Virus record (IMG/VR): IMGVR_UViG_3300045789_000075
Coordinates: 1 to 32,234 of that record
Reading direction: 5' to 3' (one strand)
Length of the DNA: 32,234 bases
Origin: a virus
Positions within the stretch are counted from its first letter, which is position 1, and every line of letters starts with the position of its first letter. Shown here in pieces: positions 21,396-29,144 of the stretch. A program made the position numbers and the translations under genes. Below the pieces are notes generated by a model that ran no database searches, was not told the DNA's origin, and saw only the letters and a list, made by a program, of their open reading frames with translations.

Positions 21396-22037
21396 TTATC
21401 CCCATGTAAAGTCTCCTGCTTTAATTTGATCCCATGAAGCAAACTCTTTATTCCAAAATGCTGTATCCGATCCACCAACACCTCCAGATGCTTGGATACT
21501 AGAACTTGTAGTATAACCTTTTGCCGCCGCACCTATAATACCTGATACCATTTTACGTTGGTTATCCTTATATATATTGCTGGCTTGTTTATTTAGGAAT
21601 TGTTGATTTGTTTGTGCAGTTATAAGGTCTTCTTTATTTTGAGCATTTGTATCTCGAGTAATACCTTCTATATTTTTTTCCGTATTGTCATTAATAGACT
21701 GTACAACAGCATCTAACTGCTTTTCTTTTGATCTCATTACATCATTAACTGTACCACTTATAACTGCTCCACTACCTGATGCTTCTGCTTTTGTGTTTTT
21801 AATATCTTTATTAGATGCTACATATGAATTAATTATTGCCTCCCCACCCATTTCTTTAACATCCTCTGTTGCTAAATATGAAGTTAAATTACGGTTAGCA
21901 ATACGTCTATGTGCAGTTAGGATAGATTGACGGCCTTGCTCTTCCATAAATTTGCCTTCAGCCTTACCAGCTTGCATTCCACTATAAGTACCATAAAGAC
22001 TTGAAGCAACAGTAACACCAGTTCCCCACCAACTCAT
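21396..22037 (-). CDS. Internal virion protein, gp14-like
   Basis: A 213-residue protein beginning MSWWGTGVTVASSLYGTYSGMQAGKAEGKFMEEQG: a short hydrophobic start, Gly and Ala rich, then a long helical stretch of Ala/Gln/Asn/Lys. This is typical of T7 gp14-like internal virion proteins, which open a pore in the outer membrane. Its C-terminal third is Ser/Gly-rich and ends in WNKEFASWDQIKAGDFTWG. Its ATG overlaps the end of the cupin-like gene by 4 nt (ATGA). Gene order from tail tubular B to this gene also fits T7. Confidence 0.65.
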   Translation of the reverse strand: MSWWGTGVTVASSLYGTYSGMQAGKAEGKFMEEQGRQSILTAHRRIANRNLTSYLATEDVKEMGGEAIINSYVASNKDIKNTKAEASGSGAVISGTVNDVMRSKEKQLDAVVQSINDNTEKNIEGITRDTNAQNKEDLITAQTNQQFLNKQASNIYKDNQRKMVSGIIGAAAKGYTTSSSIQASGGVGGSDTAFWNKEFASWDQIKAGDFTWG

Positions 22038-22522
22038 ATTTTTACCTCTAGTTCATCAAATGATTTTGCAATAATTTCTTTTTCAATTTTGTCTAAATCT
22101 GTTTCAAATGTTCTATGCACAGTTACTACAATAGCATTTGTATGAGTATATAACATTCTTTTGGTTCCAGCAGGAGTGATATTATAATAAGGAGCTTGTA
22201 GTAATTTCTCACCTTCTTCTGATAATACTGAAATTCTGCCTTTGATCAAAAAGAATGGATGTGCTATTTTATGTATTTTACTTATTACTATTTCACCTCT
22301 AGGCATAAAAATCTCACGAATATACATACCATCTGCATATGTATGCTTAACAGGGTTAATAGCATTTGCTTCTTCACCTTCTATACTATCTTCACGTTTA
22401 CTAATTTGTTTATGTATATCAGTAACATAGTTTCTATATTCTTGTTTTGTTAAAGCTGGTGGATAAGACTCTATAGCATTATTTAAATAAGTAGTATCTA
22501 TCCTATTAACTACAGAATTCAT
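22034..22522 (-). CDS. Cupin-fold virion-associated protein in the T7 gene 13 position
   Basis: A 162-residue protein. Residues 1-60 are helical; residues 62-140 have the strand-rich pattern of a small cupin: YIREIFMPRGEIVISKIHKIAHPFFLIKGRISVLSEEG, with His84 and His88 as possible ligands in motif 1, then YNITPAGTKRMLYTHTNAIVVTVHRT (His127, His136). Most of the usual Glu ligand is not obvious, so an enzyme function is unclear; it may be structural. It lies between tail tubular B and gp14-like genes, where T7 has gene 13, an assembly factor. The start overlaps the tail tubular B stop by one base. An assembly or adhesion role is inferred. Confidence 0.55.
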   Translation of the reverse strand: MNSVVNRIDTTYLNNAIESYPPALTKQEYRNYVTDIHKQISKREDSIEGEEANAINPVKHTYADGMYIREIFMPRGEIVISKIHKIAHPFFLIKGRISVLSEEGEKLLQAPYYNITPAGTKRMLYTHTNAIVVTVHRTFETDLDKIEKEIIAKSFDELEVKI

Positions 22523-25119
22523 TAACTACCTCCTGTCTCTGTTTCTAAGACAATGGAGTTTATCTGCATTGGAAATGGGCCATTAGAAACTATCTTTATA
22601 TCAAAGTCCTCCCATGCCATACCTGATAGAGAGAGTTTACGTTTACCTGAAAATAAAGGAATCTGTTTACCCATTAAATCTCCAGAAGTTCTAAATAAAA
22701 TTTCTTCATTTTCATCTCCATATTCTATTTTAATACCCAAAGATTCTTCAATTAGGAGAGATATATTTTTGACTTGTTTAGAATAAGAATACTGATTCTC
22801 TGGTGCAGTAGGTTCTAAAGTCTCTAATTCTCCATTATATGCTAAACCTACTACAACATTTGATCCAGCAGTATTATCTAAGGTGATTGCTCCTGATGCT
22901 ACAGTCTTATTAATATGTTGCATTCCATCATAATATATTGATACTGATTCTCCATCTAAATGAGCTAAACCACTTACAACTCCTCCACTTTGTGTTGTTG
23001 TGATTGCAGAATCTAAAAACACTAAGGCATTTCTTGCCAAAGCTCCTTCAGTAGGAAATCTAGCCATCGTTTCCATGTAGTATTTAGTAACACCACCTAT
23101 TGTTCTTTCAACTTTCATCCATATTTGGTCATGTGTACTTGTAGCTATCATTTCAATATCAGTAACTTTTGCATTCGTTCCAGATATTACATGTTCTGAC
23201 CATGCTTGAAATGCAGTTTGTCTATCATAACTTAATGATAATAACCTACCATCATCCATCATCATCCAAATAACATTATTAGGTCTTTCCTGCCATACCA
23301 TCTTTTTAATTGTGGAAGTTTTAATAACATCATATCCTTTAATTGATATTTTACTATTAAACCATTGGCCTTGCTGACCTTCAAATAATAGTTGTTGTAC
23401 ATCTTTACCACCAATTTGTGCATACATTAATGCATTAGAAACAACAACAGGAGGAGTATCTGTAGCAGAAAACGATGATTCTCTATTAATTGTAAATCTA
23501 AATGGAGTTACTACTAAATTAGTCTCTGAGCCATAAAGCATATATACCCCAGCAGAAGTACCCATTGTCATCTTCTTTGATTCTGCAATCCACTTTATTT
23601 GGTCAAGAGTATCTGAATCTAAAGTAAATGTTAATGCACTTGAAGATGTAATAACTTCAATTGCTTCTCCATTTATAATAGAAGAAGGAGAATCTTGAGC
23701 AGGTAGTTCACTAGGTGCAAAAGAATAGAAGTTATTTGTTTCAGATAACCATACAGTAGAAGGTTGTAGCTTAGTTGCGGCAAATACCATTCTTTGCTGA
23801 TATATCTGCGATACAGTAGGGAACCCTTCGTTTATACTAAATGCTCCTACTCTAAAATCTGTTGTGCCAGCTTCAATATTACTGCCAGATGGAGTACCTC
23901 CTCTTATATTAGCCATTTCTGTTTTTAAAGTTACATTAATATTGTTTCCAGAAATGGAATTAATTATACCCCAACACCATCTTATCCCACCTATTCTATT
24001 TAATGGTCTCGACAATGGATTTATCCTTATTAACCTTCCTGCATCATTAGCAGTAGTAAATAAATCATTATCTGCAGTACTGTTTTTATATACAGTTAAA
24101 TCAACAGTAGTTGCCGCTTTATCAACATATCTCCAAACATTTACTTTTGCATCAGCCGCAGTCTTTGATTCATAGAGCATAAACTCTAAAGCTGAACCAC
24201 CATCAGTTGTAGATACTTGAAAGGAAGTTGAAGTTGTAGATATTATATAATAATCTGCATCTCCAAGTTTTGTAGCATCACTTGTTGTAGAATTTTCATT
24301 ATCTCCAACTATAGCTCCCCACCCATTTAGGTTATTATCTGCCGTAACCGAATCAAAATAAGAATTACCTGTTACATAAGGAATACTTGTTTCTTGATCA
24401 TCATCGTCCAATCTAACTTTCATTCCAACTTGAAGACCATGATTAGGAAGAACAATATGATTGGTTACAGTATTAAATTCAACTCCACCTATTTTTACTT
24501 TTGTACTAGGTTCTGCTTTATATAATGCATACCTTTCAGTAGCATCTGATTCAGAATAGACATTAATTTCTTTATAAGGCCCATCTTTCAAGACTATTGG
24601 ATATACAGTCCATACACTATCATCTAAAGCATAATCTGCTGTTGCACCCCCTGTAAGTGTTATTACTCGTTTTATTATTTGGGGTGTTTTAGTAGGACAA
24701 CAGACAAATATATAATCACCACTTTGAGTAAACTTGAGTTTAAGCAATTCTGCTCTAGTCCAAGTTACTCCAGCAGTTACCTCATATATCGCAGGACTAC
24801 TTTGTCTATCAACTAGAAGTTGATCTTGCGACCATAATCTAAGGTATCCACCTGTAGTAAGAGTAGCATGAGTTTGGCCTATTTCTAAGATGTATGTATT
24901 ATCTTTGTCTTTAAAAAAGGGAATGAAGATTGCGGAAAGGTCTTTTATTACGCCTATGTAGTTTGTACCCGGACGCTTCACCACAGGCCCGGAGAGAATA
25001 GGAAGCATGTTCTTAGCTCCCTTTAGGCCATATTTATAAAACTCTTCGCTAGAACGCCCCTGAAGACTTTTTGCTAATACACCTTCAGAAAATCTAGGTT
25101 GGACAAACTCAAATTTCAT
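22522..25119 (-). CDS. Tail tubular protein B (gp12-like nozzle)
   Basis: An 865-residue protein, the usual size for T7 gp12-type tail nozzle proteins. It begins MKFEFVQPRFSEGVLAKSLQGRSSEEFYKYGLKGAKNMLPILSGPVVKRPGTNYIG, matching the N-terminal signature in which the chain folds at 'F..G...P.l..R.D...y..gl....N..p...G...rRpGT.fi'. Later segments such as IYQQRMVFAAT, LSETNNFYSF and NRESSFSATDTPPVVVSNALMYAQIGGKDVQQL follow the rest of the family. It forms a hexameric nozzle under the portal and gp11. It follows gp11-like by 5 nt. Strong call. Confidence 0.85.
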   Translation of the reverse strand: MKFEFVQPRFSEGVLAKSLQGRSSEEFYKYGLKGAKNMLPILSGPVVKRPGTNYIGVIKDLSAIFIPFFKDKDNTYILEIGQTHATLTTGGYLRLWSQDQLLVDRQSSPAIYEVTAGVTWTRAELLKLKFTQSGDYIFVCCPTKTPQIIKRVITLTGGATADYALDDSVWTVYPIVLKDGPYKEINVYSESDATERYALYKAEPSTKVKIGGVEFNTVTNHIVLPNHGLQVGMKVRLDDDDQETSIPYVTGNSYFDSVTADNNLNGWGAIVGDNENSTTSDATKLGDADYYIISTTSTSFQVSTTDGGSALEFMLYESKTAADAKVNVWRYVDKAATTVDLTVYKNSTADNDLFTTANDAGRLIRINPLSRPLNRIGGIRWCWGIINSISGNNINVTLKTEMANIRGGTPSGSNIEAGTTDFRVGAFSINEGFPTVSQIYQQRMVFAATKLQPSTVWLSETNNFYSFAPSELPAQDSPSSIINGEAIEVITSSSALTFTLDSDTLDQIKWIAESKKMTMGTSAGVYMLYGSETNLVVTPFRFTINRESSFSATDTPPVVVSNALMYAQIGGKDVQQLLFEGQQGQWFNSKISIKGYDVIKTSTIKKMVWQERPNNVIWMMMDDGRLLSLSYDRQTAFQAWSEHVISGTNAKVTDIEMIATSTHDQIWMKVERTIGGVTKYYMETMARFPTEGALARNALVFLDSAITTTQSGGVVSGLAHLDGESVSIYYDGMQHINKTVASGAITLDNTAGSNVVVGLAYNGELETLEPTAPENQYSYSKQVKNISLLIEESLGIKIEYGDENEEILFRTSGDLMGKQIPLFSGKRKLSLSGMAWEDFDIKIVSNGPFPMQINSIVLETETGGS

Positions 25120-25124
25120 AGATG

Positions 25125-25766
25125 TTATCCGATATTATATCCAATACTGTAAGTATGTTCGTTTGCCTCATAGCCAATAGTAGGTGTACTAAATGTTCTA
25201 TGTGGTACAGAAAATCTACCTCTTTTAGCATCTATATAAGTTGATCTCTCTCGATGTTCTGGCGTTTTATCATGGGAGTTTGCTGATCTAGCTTCTTGTA
25301 AAGCAATCACATACTTTTGCATCATCTCTTGTTTTAAACCTTGCTTACTTGTTAAGGTTTCTGCAATTTCTAATGCTAGTTTCATTGCTATTGCTTCTGC
25401 TAGTAGAGAATCTAAGTTATTTATATCGGTTGGATTACCCACATATAATAAGTTAAGTGTCGATTCATTTGAGAGTATATTCTTTTTTTCTACTTGGTAT
25501 CTTGACACAGGACTTACTTCTACTACTTTTATACATTCAGCAGGTAGTTGGAATATATAATTCCATCCAAATATAGGAACTCCAACACTTGTTAATGCCG
25601 CTCTTTCTAATGCACTATTCCATGTATGCATTCTTAATACTGTTGTAATAACATCATCAAGCCGTGCATTACATGCTCTAGCCCTAGAATTATTGTCAGT
25701 TAAGTTTTGAATCCTTGCTTCTCCTAGAGAACCTAAGGCAAGGTTAGCTATACCAGTTTTATCCAT
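25125..25766 (-). CDS. Tail tubular protein A (gp11-like adaptor)
   Basis: A 213-residue protein of the usual length. It begins MDKTGIANLALGSLGEARIQNLTDNNSRARACNARLDDVITTVLRMHTWNSALERAALT, the clear gp11-like start with a WN-x-A-x-x-R-x-x-L sequence found in the tail adaptor family. Twelve copies join the portal to the nozzle. No Shine-Dalgarno precedes the ATG at 25766; the preceding 110-nt gap holds a large inverted repeat. Gene order capsid, gp11, gp12 is conserved. Strong call. Confidence 0.85.
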   Translation of the reverse strand: MDKTGIANLALGSLGEARIQNLTDNNSRARACNARLDDVITTVLRMHTWNSALERAALTSVGVPIFGWNYIFQLPAECIKVVEVSPVSRYQVEKKNILSNESTLNLLYVGNPTDINNLDSLLAEAIAMKLALEIAETLTSKQGLKQEMMQKYVIALQEARSANSHDKTPEHRERSTYIDAKRGRFSVPHRTFSTPTIGYEANEHTYSIGYNIG

Positions 25767-25782
25767 AGTATTTTTTTGATTT

Positions 25783-25868
25783 GGGAGTTAGTAGTTAATT
25801 TATTTACCATCCGTGTCCTAGATAGCACTAGAATATTGGGGCAAATTAGTTTTAAACTACCAACTCCC
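25783..25868 (-). other. Long inverted repeat between the decoration-like gene and tail tubular A
   Basis: GGGAGTTAGTAGTT (25783-25796) and AACTACCAACTCCC (25855-25868) pair over 14 positions with one mismatch, leaving a 58-nt loop in which CTAG-N6-CTAG can form a small hairpin. On the coding (-) strand no T run follows the repeat, so it is not a simple terminator. It may be an RNase III-type processing site or an attenuator separating highly expressed capsid genes from tail genes. The pairing is seen; the role is inferred. Confidence 0.5.
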
Positions 25869-25876
25869 GATTGTTA

Positions 25877-26329
25877 TTAATCAACGGTATAATAAATCCG
25901 CACTTCAATAAAAGCCGCAGTTGTTGTACTCACGCCACCTCTTAAAGTAACAAGAACTGTACTTTCAGAAGTTATAGTTATAGGAGCTTGAGTAATATTA
26001 GCTACGCCTTCTCGCATGTGACGAGTCCCAACCGCAGTTGAGGCCGCCGCAATTAATAAAGCAGTACCAGCACCAGTATAACCTAATTCTAAGGTTGTAC
26101 TTGTACCTAGTGTTGCAGAATAATGTAAAGATGCATCCCATACTTTTGCTCCGGGAGGCAGTTTACCAAAAGATATTGTATCTGCAATTGCCATCGCAAG
26201 ACTCGGCGATGTATAAGTGAATTTATCATACAACATTCGCATCCGTCCACCCTGATCAGCTACATCTGTTAGCTTTGCAGGAACAGTTACGTGTCGTTTC
26301 TTGTGATTTACAGCATATTGATTAGCCAT
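25877..26329 (-). CDS. Capsid decoration-like or minor head protein
   Basis: A 150-residue protein with AAAGGAC before its ATG. It has no membrane span and is Ala/Thr/Val/Gly-rich with many short beta strands (ITSESTVLVTLRGGVST, then AFIEVRIYYTVD). Size, composition and position right after the major capsid gene suit a decoration or head-stabilising protein; several T7-like marine phages have a similar gene there. A head fibre is the alternative. The family is not recognised by a clear motif. Confidence 0.5.
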   Translation of the reverse strand: MANQYAVNHKKRHVTVPAKLTDVADQGGRMRMLYDKFTYTSPSLAMAIADTISFGKLPPGAKVWDASLHYSATLGTSTTLELGYTGAGTALLIAAASTAVGTRHMREGVANITQAPITITSESTVLVTLRGGVSTTTAAFIEVRIYYTVD

Positions 26330-26351
26330 ATTAGTCCTTTTAGATTATAGG

Positions 26352-27335
26352 TTAAGCAGTTTTAAAACATTCAATTTGAATGACCATCTCTTCCCAAACC
26401 CTTGTCGCACCAATATCCATTTCAAAATACGCATAAGGCACAAAAGATTTGTCAGAACGTCTTTCTATTTCAGTAATCGGTTCTTCCCAAGAACAGAAAG
26501 CAAGACCTTGTGGATGGAAACATAATACGGATTCCACCGTTGCATCTGCCGTAGGAGTTACAGTAGGTAGATTTTCATACCTAATGAATTGAAACCCACC
26601 AAAATAGTTGGTTTGCCCTTCAACCAAAGCACGAATATTATTATAATCGGAACTTTGAACTTGTTGGGAGTGGAGTAAAGATTCTATCTGAGATGCGGAA
26701 CAGACAATGAAATAAAGAGGATTACCTCCTTCATCATATTGATCTGCTTCATTTTCAGAAAGAATTCTACGTGCCTTCAACAGTTTGTCGATTGATAATG
26801 TACGAGAATCTGATGCCGTATTATCAATACCACTCATGTCAACGCTCGGAGTGCCAACATGAAAGTCTTTTGCAATAAACTGTTTTGGGAAGTTAGTAGA
26901 ATTCCAGACAATCTCGGTTGCACCGTCCATTGCTCCACCGTCTGATTCATATGCTGAACCAAAAGCGGCATCTACAATAGTTGCATCCATCTTACGAGCC
27001 ATTGCCATAGACGTAGCTTCTGCATAAGGTTGAAACACATCGTAGTTCATTCTACGAGTATCAAAACCCTCTACGAAGAAACCAGCATTTTTAGGTTGTG
27101 CTGATACTCTCCTACGTTTATGAGAAATCGCTTGTACAGGTGAATCTGCAAAACGTGCAACTTTGTCTAGTGCTTCGTTAGTTCCGATCTTATCAATGAA
27201 CTCGGCAACACCACGACAATCTGGTTTATTAGTTACGAAATTACGTAACCGTGTCGTTTTTTGTTGAAGCGAATGTAATACATCAGCGGAATAGCGATGT
27301 ATATAAGACGTTTCAATATCATGAAAATTAGCCAT
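26352..27335 (-). CDS. Major capsid protein
   Basis: A 327-residue protein. The ATG at 27335 (MANFHDIETSYIHRY) is preferred to an in-frame GTG at 27365, which is preceded by no ribosome site; a weak AGGG precedes the ATG. The sequence has the N-terminal helix, RFADSPVQAISHKRRRVSAQPKNAGFFVEGFD segment, and a C-terminal VPYAYFEMDIGATRVWEEMVIQIECFKT that fits HK97-fold capsid proteins of T7-like marine phages. It follows the scaffold gene. About 415 copies form the T=7 head in relatives. The structured gap on either side may adjust its mRNA. Confidence 0.8.
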   Translation of the reverse strand: MANFHDIETSYIHRYSADVLHSLQQKTTRLRNFVTNKPDCRGVAEFIDKIGTNEALDKVARFADSPVQAISHKRRRVSAQPKNAGFFVEGFDTRRMNYDVFQPYAEATSMAMARKMDATIVDAAFGSAYESDGGAMDGATEIVWNSTNFPKQFIAKDFHVGTPSVDMSGIDNTASDSRTLSIDKLLKARRILSENEADQYDEGGNPLYFIVCSASQIESLLHSQQVQSSDYNNIRALVEGQTNYFGGFQFIRYENLPTVTPTADATVESVLCFHPQGLAFCSWEEPITEIERRSDKSFVPYAYFEMDIGATRVWEEMVIQIECFKTA

Positions 27336-27365
27336 AATTAACCCTATTATAGTTATCTCATACAC

Positions 27366-27474
27366 TTATGTGTATAAGTAAAAATCACTATAACCTAGAG
27401 ATTATCCATATAGGGTCTCAAAGAGCTTTCAACAGGCCCGAAGGTTGTCTGCCTACTTTATCTTTTATTCGGTC
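27366..27474 (-). other. Leader gap between scaffold and capsid genes with small hairpins
   Basis: On the coding strand this gap has a CCTTCGGG hairpin core (27437-27444; a C-UUCG-G loop) that outer CAA (27447-27445) and TTG (27432-27430) can extend around a bulge. Nearer the gene is a 6-bp hairpin, ACTTAT and ATAAGT, at 27364-27379. A TATAAT lies only about 10 nt before the capsid ATG, too close for a normal promoter. No clear promoter or terminator is identified. The hairpins may affect capsid mRNA stability. Confidence 0.3.
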
Positions 27475-28290
27475 TTATCTTTTTCTTACATTACCCGGAT
27501 AGGCTGATTGATACAGATTATCCATTTTTTTCATCGCTTGACGATGACCCGGATCACGATTATCACGATACGAGGCTGAAAAATCCTTGTCACTATACAG
27601 AGCCTGAATTTCTGATTGTGCTTGCTGTGGAGAAAGCTGGCTTGAACCAAGTCCTGTCCCTACAACTAAGGAATCTTCACCCAAAATTTCACCAACTTTA
27701 GAAAAGGTTCGGAGCATTTCAGGATGATTACCCAAACCCGACTCGTCCATAAGTTGACTTAATTCTGGAGATGCAAATTGAGCAAATGCTCTTTTTGCGT
27801 AATCTAATTTACCATCATAATTCTTACCCCATTCTTTCTGGAGTTGCATTGTAGTATTTACTTCTAAATCTTTGTGTTGTTGTTGAGATTCAGATTCTTC
27901 TTGTTCTTGATTATCTGCATATAAATTTAGAATCTTATCAGCTTGATCTTGGGTTAGACCAGTATCATGAGCAAACTCACGAAACCCATCTAATTCTCCA
28001 TTTTCGTCTGAAAACCGATAATCTTTAGCTTGTTCAGGTCTACCCATTTTATTGTAAAAACCATTCCAATCTTCTCCTTCTTGTGGTATTGCTACCATTT
28101 GATCAGGATTCCCACCAATCATTTTTACAGCATTTACATATGACTTTGCAAGTTTATCTACAGAATCAAATGTTGCCAAACTTGGTTCATCACGCAAACC
28201 TGCTGGCATTTCTGCTGGGTTAAATCCAATTGATGCTACGTCGCTAGTGACTTGTCCTGAATCATCAGGGGCTACTGCTTCTTCTGACAT
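27475..28290 (-). CDS. Capsid scaffolding protein
   Basis: A 271-residue acidic protein. It has LRDEPSLATFDSVDKLAKSYVNAVKMIGG, then IPQEGEDWNGFYNKMGRPEQAKDYRF, then a helical region rich in Gln and Glu (ADNQEQEESESQQQHKDLE), and a basic C-terminus (MKKMDNLYQSAYPGNVRKR). The pattern is typical of scaffold proteins of marine T7-like phages. It guides head assembly and leaves before packaging. The ATG at 28290 has no clear ribosome-binding site. It lies immediately upstream of the capsid gene. Strong call. Confidence 0.8.
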   Translation of the reverse strand: MSEEAVAPDDSGQVTSDVASIGFNPAEMPAGLRDEPSLATFDSVDKLAKSYVNAVKMIGGNPDQMVAIPQEGEDWNGFYNKMGRPEQAKDYRFSDENGELDGFREFAHDTGLTQDQADKILNLYADNQEQEESESQQQHKDLEVNTTMQLQKEWGKNYDGKLDYAKRAFAQFASPELSQLMDESGLGNHPEMLRTFSKVGEILGEDSLVVGTGLGSSQLSPQQAQSEIQALYSDKDFSASYRDNRDPGHRQAMKKMDNLYQSAYPGNVRKR

Positions 28291-28302
28291 GTTAATTTAT
28301 TA

Positions 28303-28575
28303 TTAATTGTTATCCTGCCGTTTAAGTCTGGCAAGTTCTTGTTGATCATAGCGTGTACGAAGCACCCTAAGATCGGTATCCACCATCTCCATAATCTTGA
28401 GTACGACACTCCGCTGGCCTTCTTGCCATGCAGATAAATACGGATCAGGAGTCGGTGTAGTCTTAAAAACAAAGTGATCTTTAATCAGTTTATTTAATAC
28501 TTCTTTACCTTGCTCTGTTGCAAAACATTCTTTAAAGATCCTTCGTGTATTAGATTCCTTGTCAAACCACTCCAT
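28303..28575 (-). CDS. Bbp19-like small phage protein
   Basis: A 90-residue protein containing FATEQGKEVLNKLIKDHF, then AWQEGQRSVVLKIMEMVD. The combination of F-x-x-x-x-G-x-x-V-x-x-x-L and EGQRxVVLxIM matches the Bbp19-like family, found between portal and scaffold genes of podoviruses. Its role is unknown; it is probably a head assembly or virion part. It starts at the end of the HNH gene with a one-base overlap (TAATG). Confidence 0.65.
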   Translation of the reverse strand: MEWFDKESNTRRIFKECFATEQGKEVLNKLIKDHFVFKTTPTPDPYLSAWQEGQRSVVLKIMEMVDTDLRVLRTRYDQQELARLKRQDNN

Positions 28576-29144
28576 TATTTATGTTTACCAGCAGAATGGT
28601 TAATATGACAACTAGCACAATATTTAGTATTCTCTACATTTGGCCTTATTTTAACATTAGGCTTTCGTCCTATTATATTCTTAAAAACTTTTGCCTCTTT
28701 TTTGGTGTTAGATAACCCATATTTTATGTCAGTCGATTCTGTTCGTAGTAGGTATGATTTAAGATTACGTGGTGGTGTCCATTTATCAATACCTTTATAG
28801 CCTTTAGCTCTATTAACTCCACTTACAGCCATTACAATATTAGAAACATCGTGTGTAAACTTTTTCTTTTGTTCAGGACTCCATGCAAAACCACCTTTTC
28901 GATGTGCATCTTTTATCGCTCTTCCATGATCTGCCTGAAAATGTTTTTGATTGGGACTTTTATAATCAGTATAAGCACCTTTTATAAAACCTTTGTTTTT
29001 AAGAACATTTGATCTTATTACTGCGTTACGAGTAATATTTACAAAAGTTTCCCTATCTTCCCAATTCTTACGATTATAATGGGCTGGTAGCCCTTCAGGT
29101 GTTACCGCATCATAATATTCTTTACTATGTCTTGGTTTACCCAT
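28575..29144 (-). CDS. HNH endonuclease (free-standing, possibly homing)
   Basis: A 189-residue basic protein inserted between the portal and the Bbp19-like gene. Residues 70-125 have the GmrSD-like HNH pattern: QADHGRAIKDAHRKGGFAWSPEQ, then FTHDVSNIVMAV, then NRAKGYKGIDKWTPP. Asp72-His73, Asn102 and Asn111 fit the metal and catalytic positions (D-H ... N ... N-R-x-K-G). A C-terminal Cys-x2-Cys-His-x2-His (176-183) could bind zinc. Free-standing HNH nucleases in virion operons are often homing enzymes or packaging helpers. Which applies is unknown. The gene shares its end and start with its neighbours by one base, so it is well integrated. Confidence 0.6.
   Translation of the reverse strand: MGKPRHSKEYYDAVTPEGLPAHYNRKNWEDRETFVNITRNAVIRSNVLKNKGFIKGAYTDYKSPNQKHFQADHGRAIKDAHRKGGFAWSPEQKKKFTHDVSNIVMAVSGVNRAKGYKGIDKWTPPRNLKSYLLRTESTDIKYGLSNTKKEAKVFKNIIGRKPNVKIRPNVENTKYCASCHINHSAGKHK

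Noticed and set aside
27336-27365. GTG start that lengthens the capsid protein by ten residues
   Set aside because: It falls in the hairpin region and lacks a ribosome-binding site; MANFHD is a typical start.
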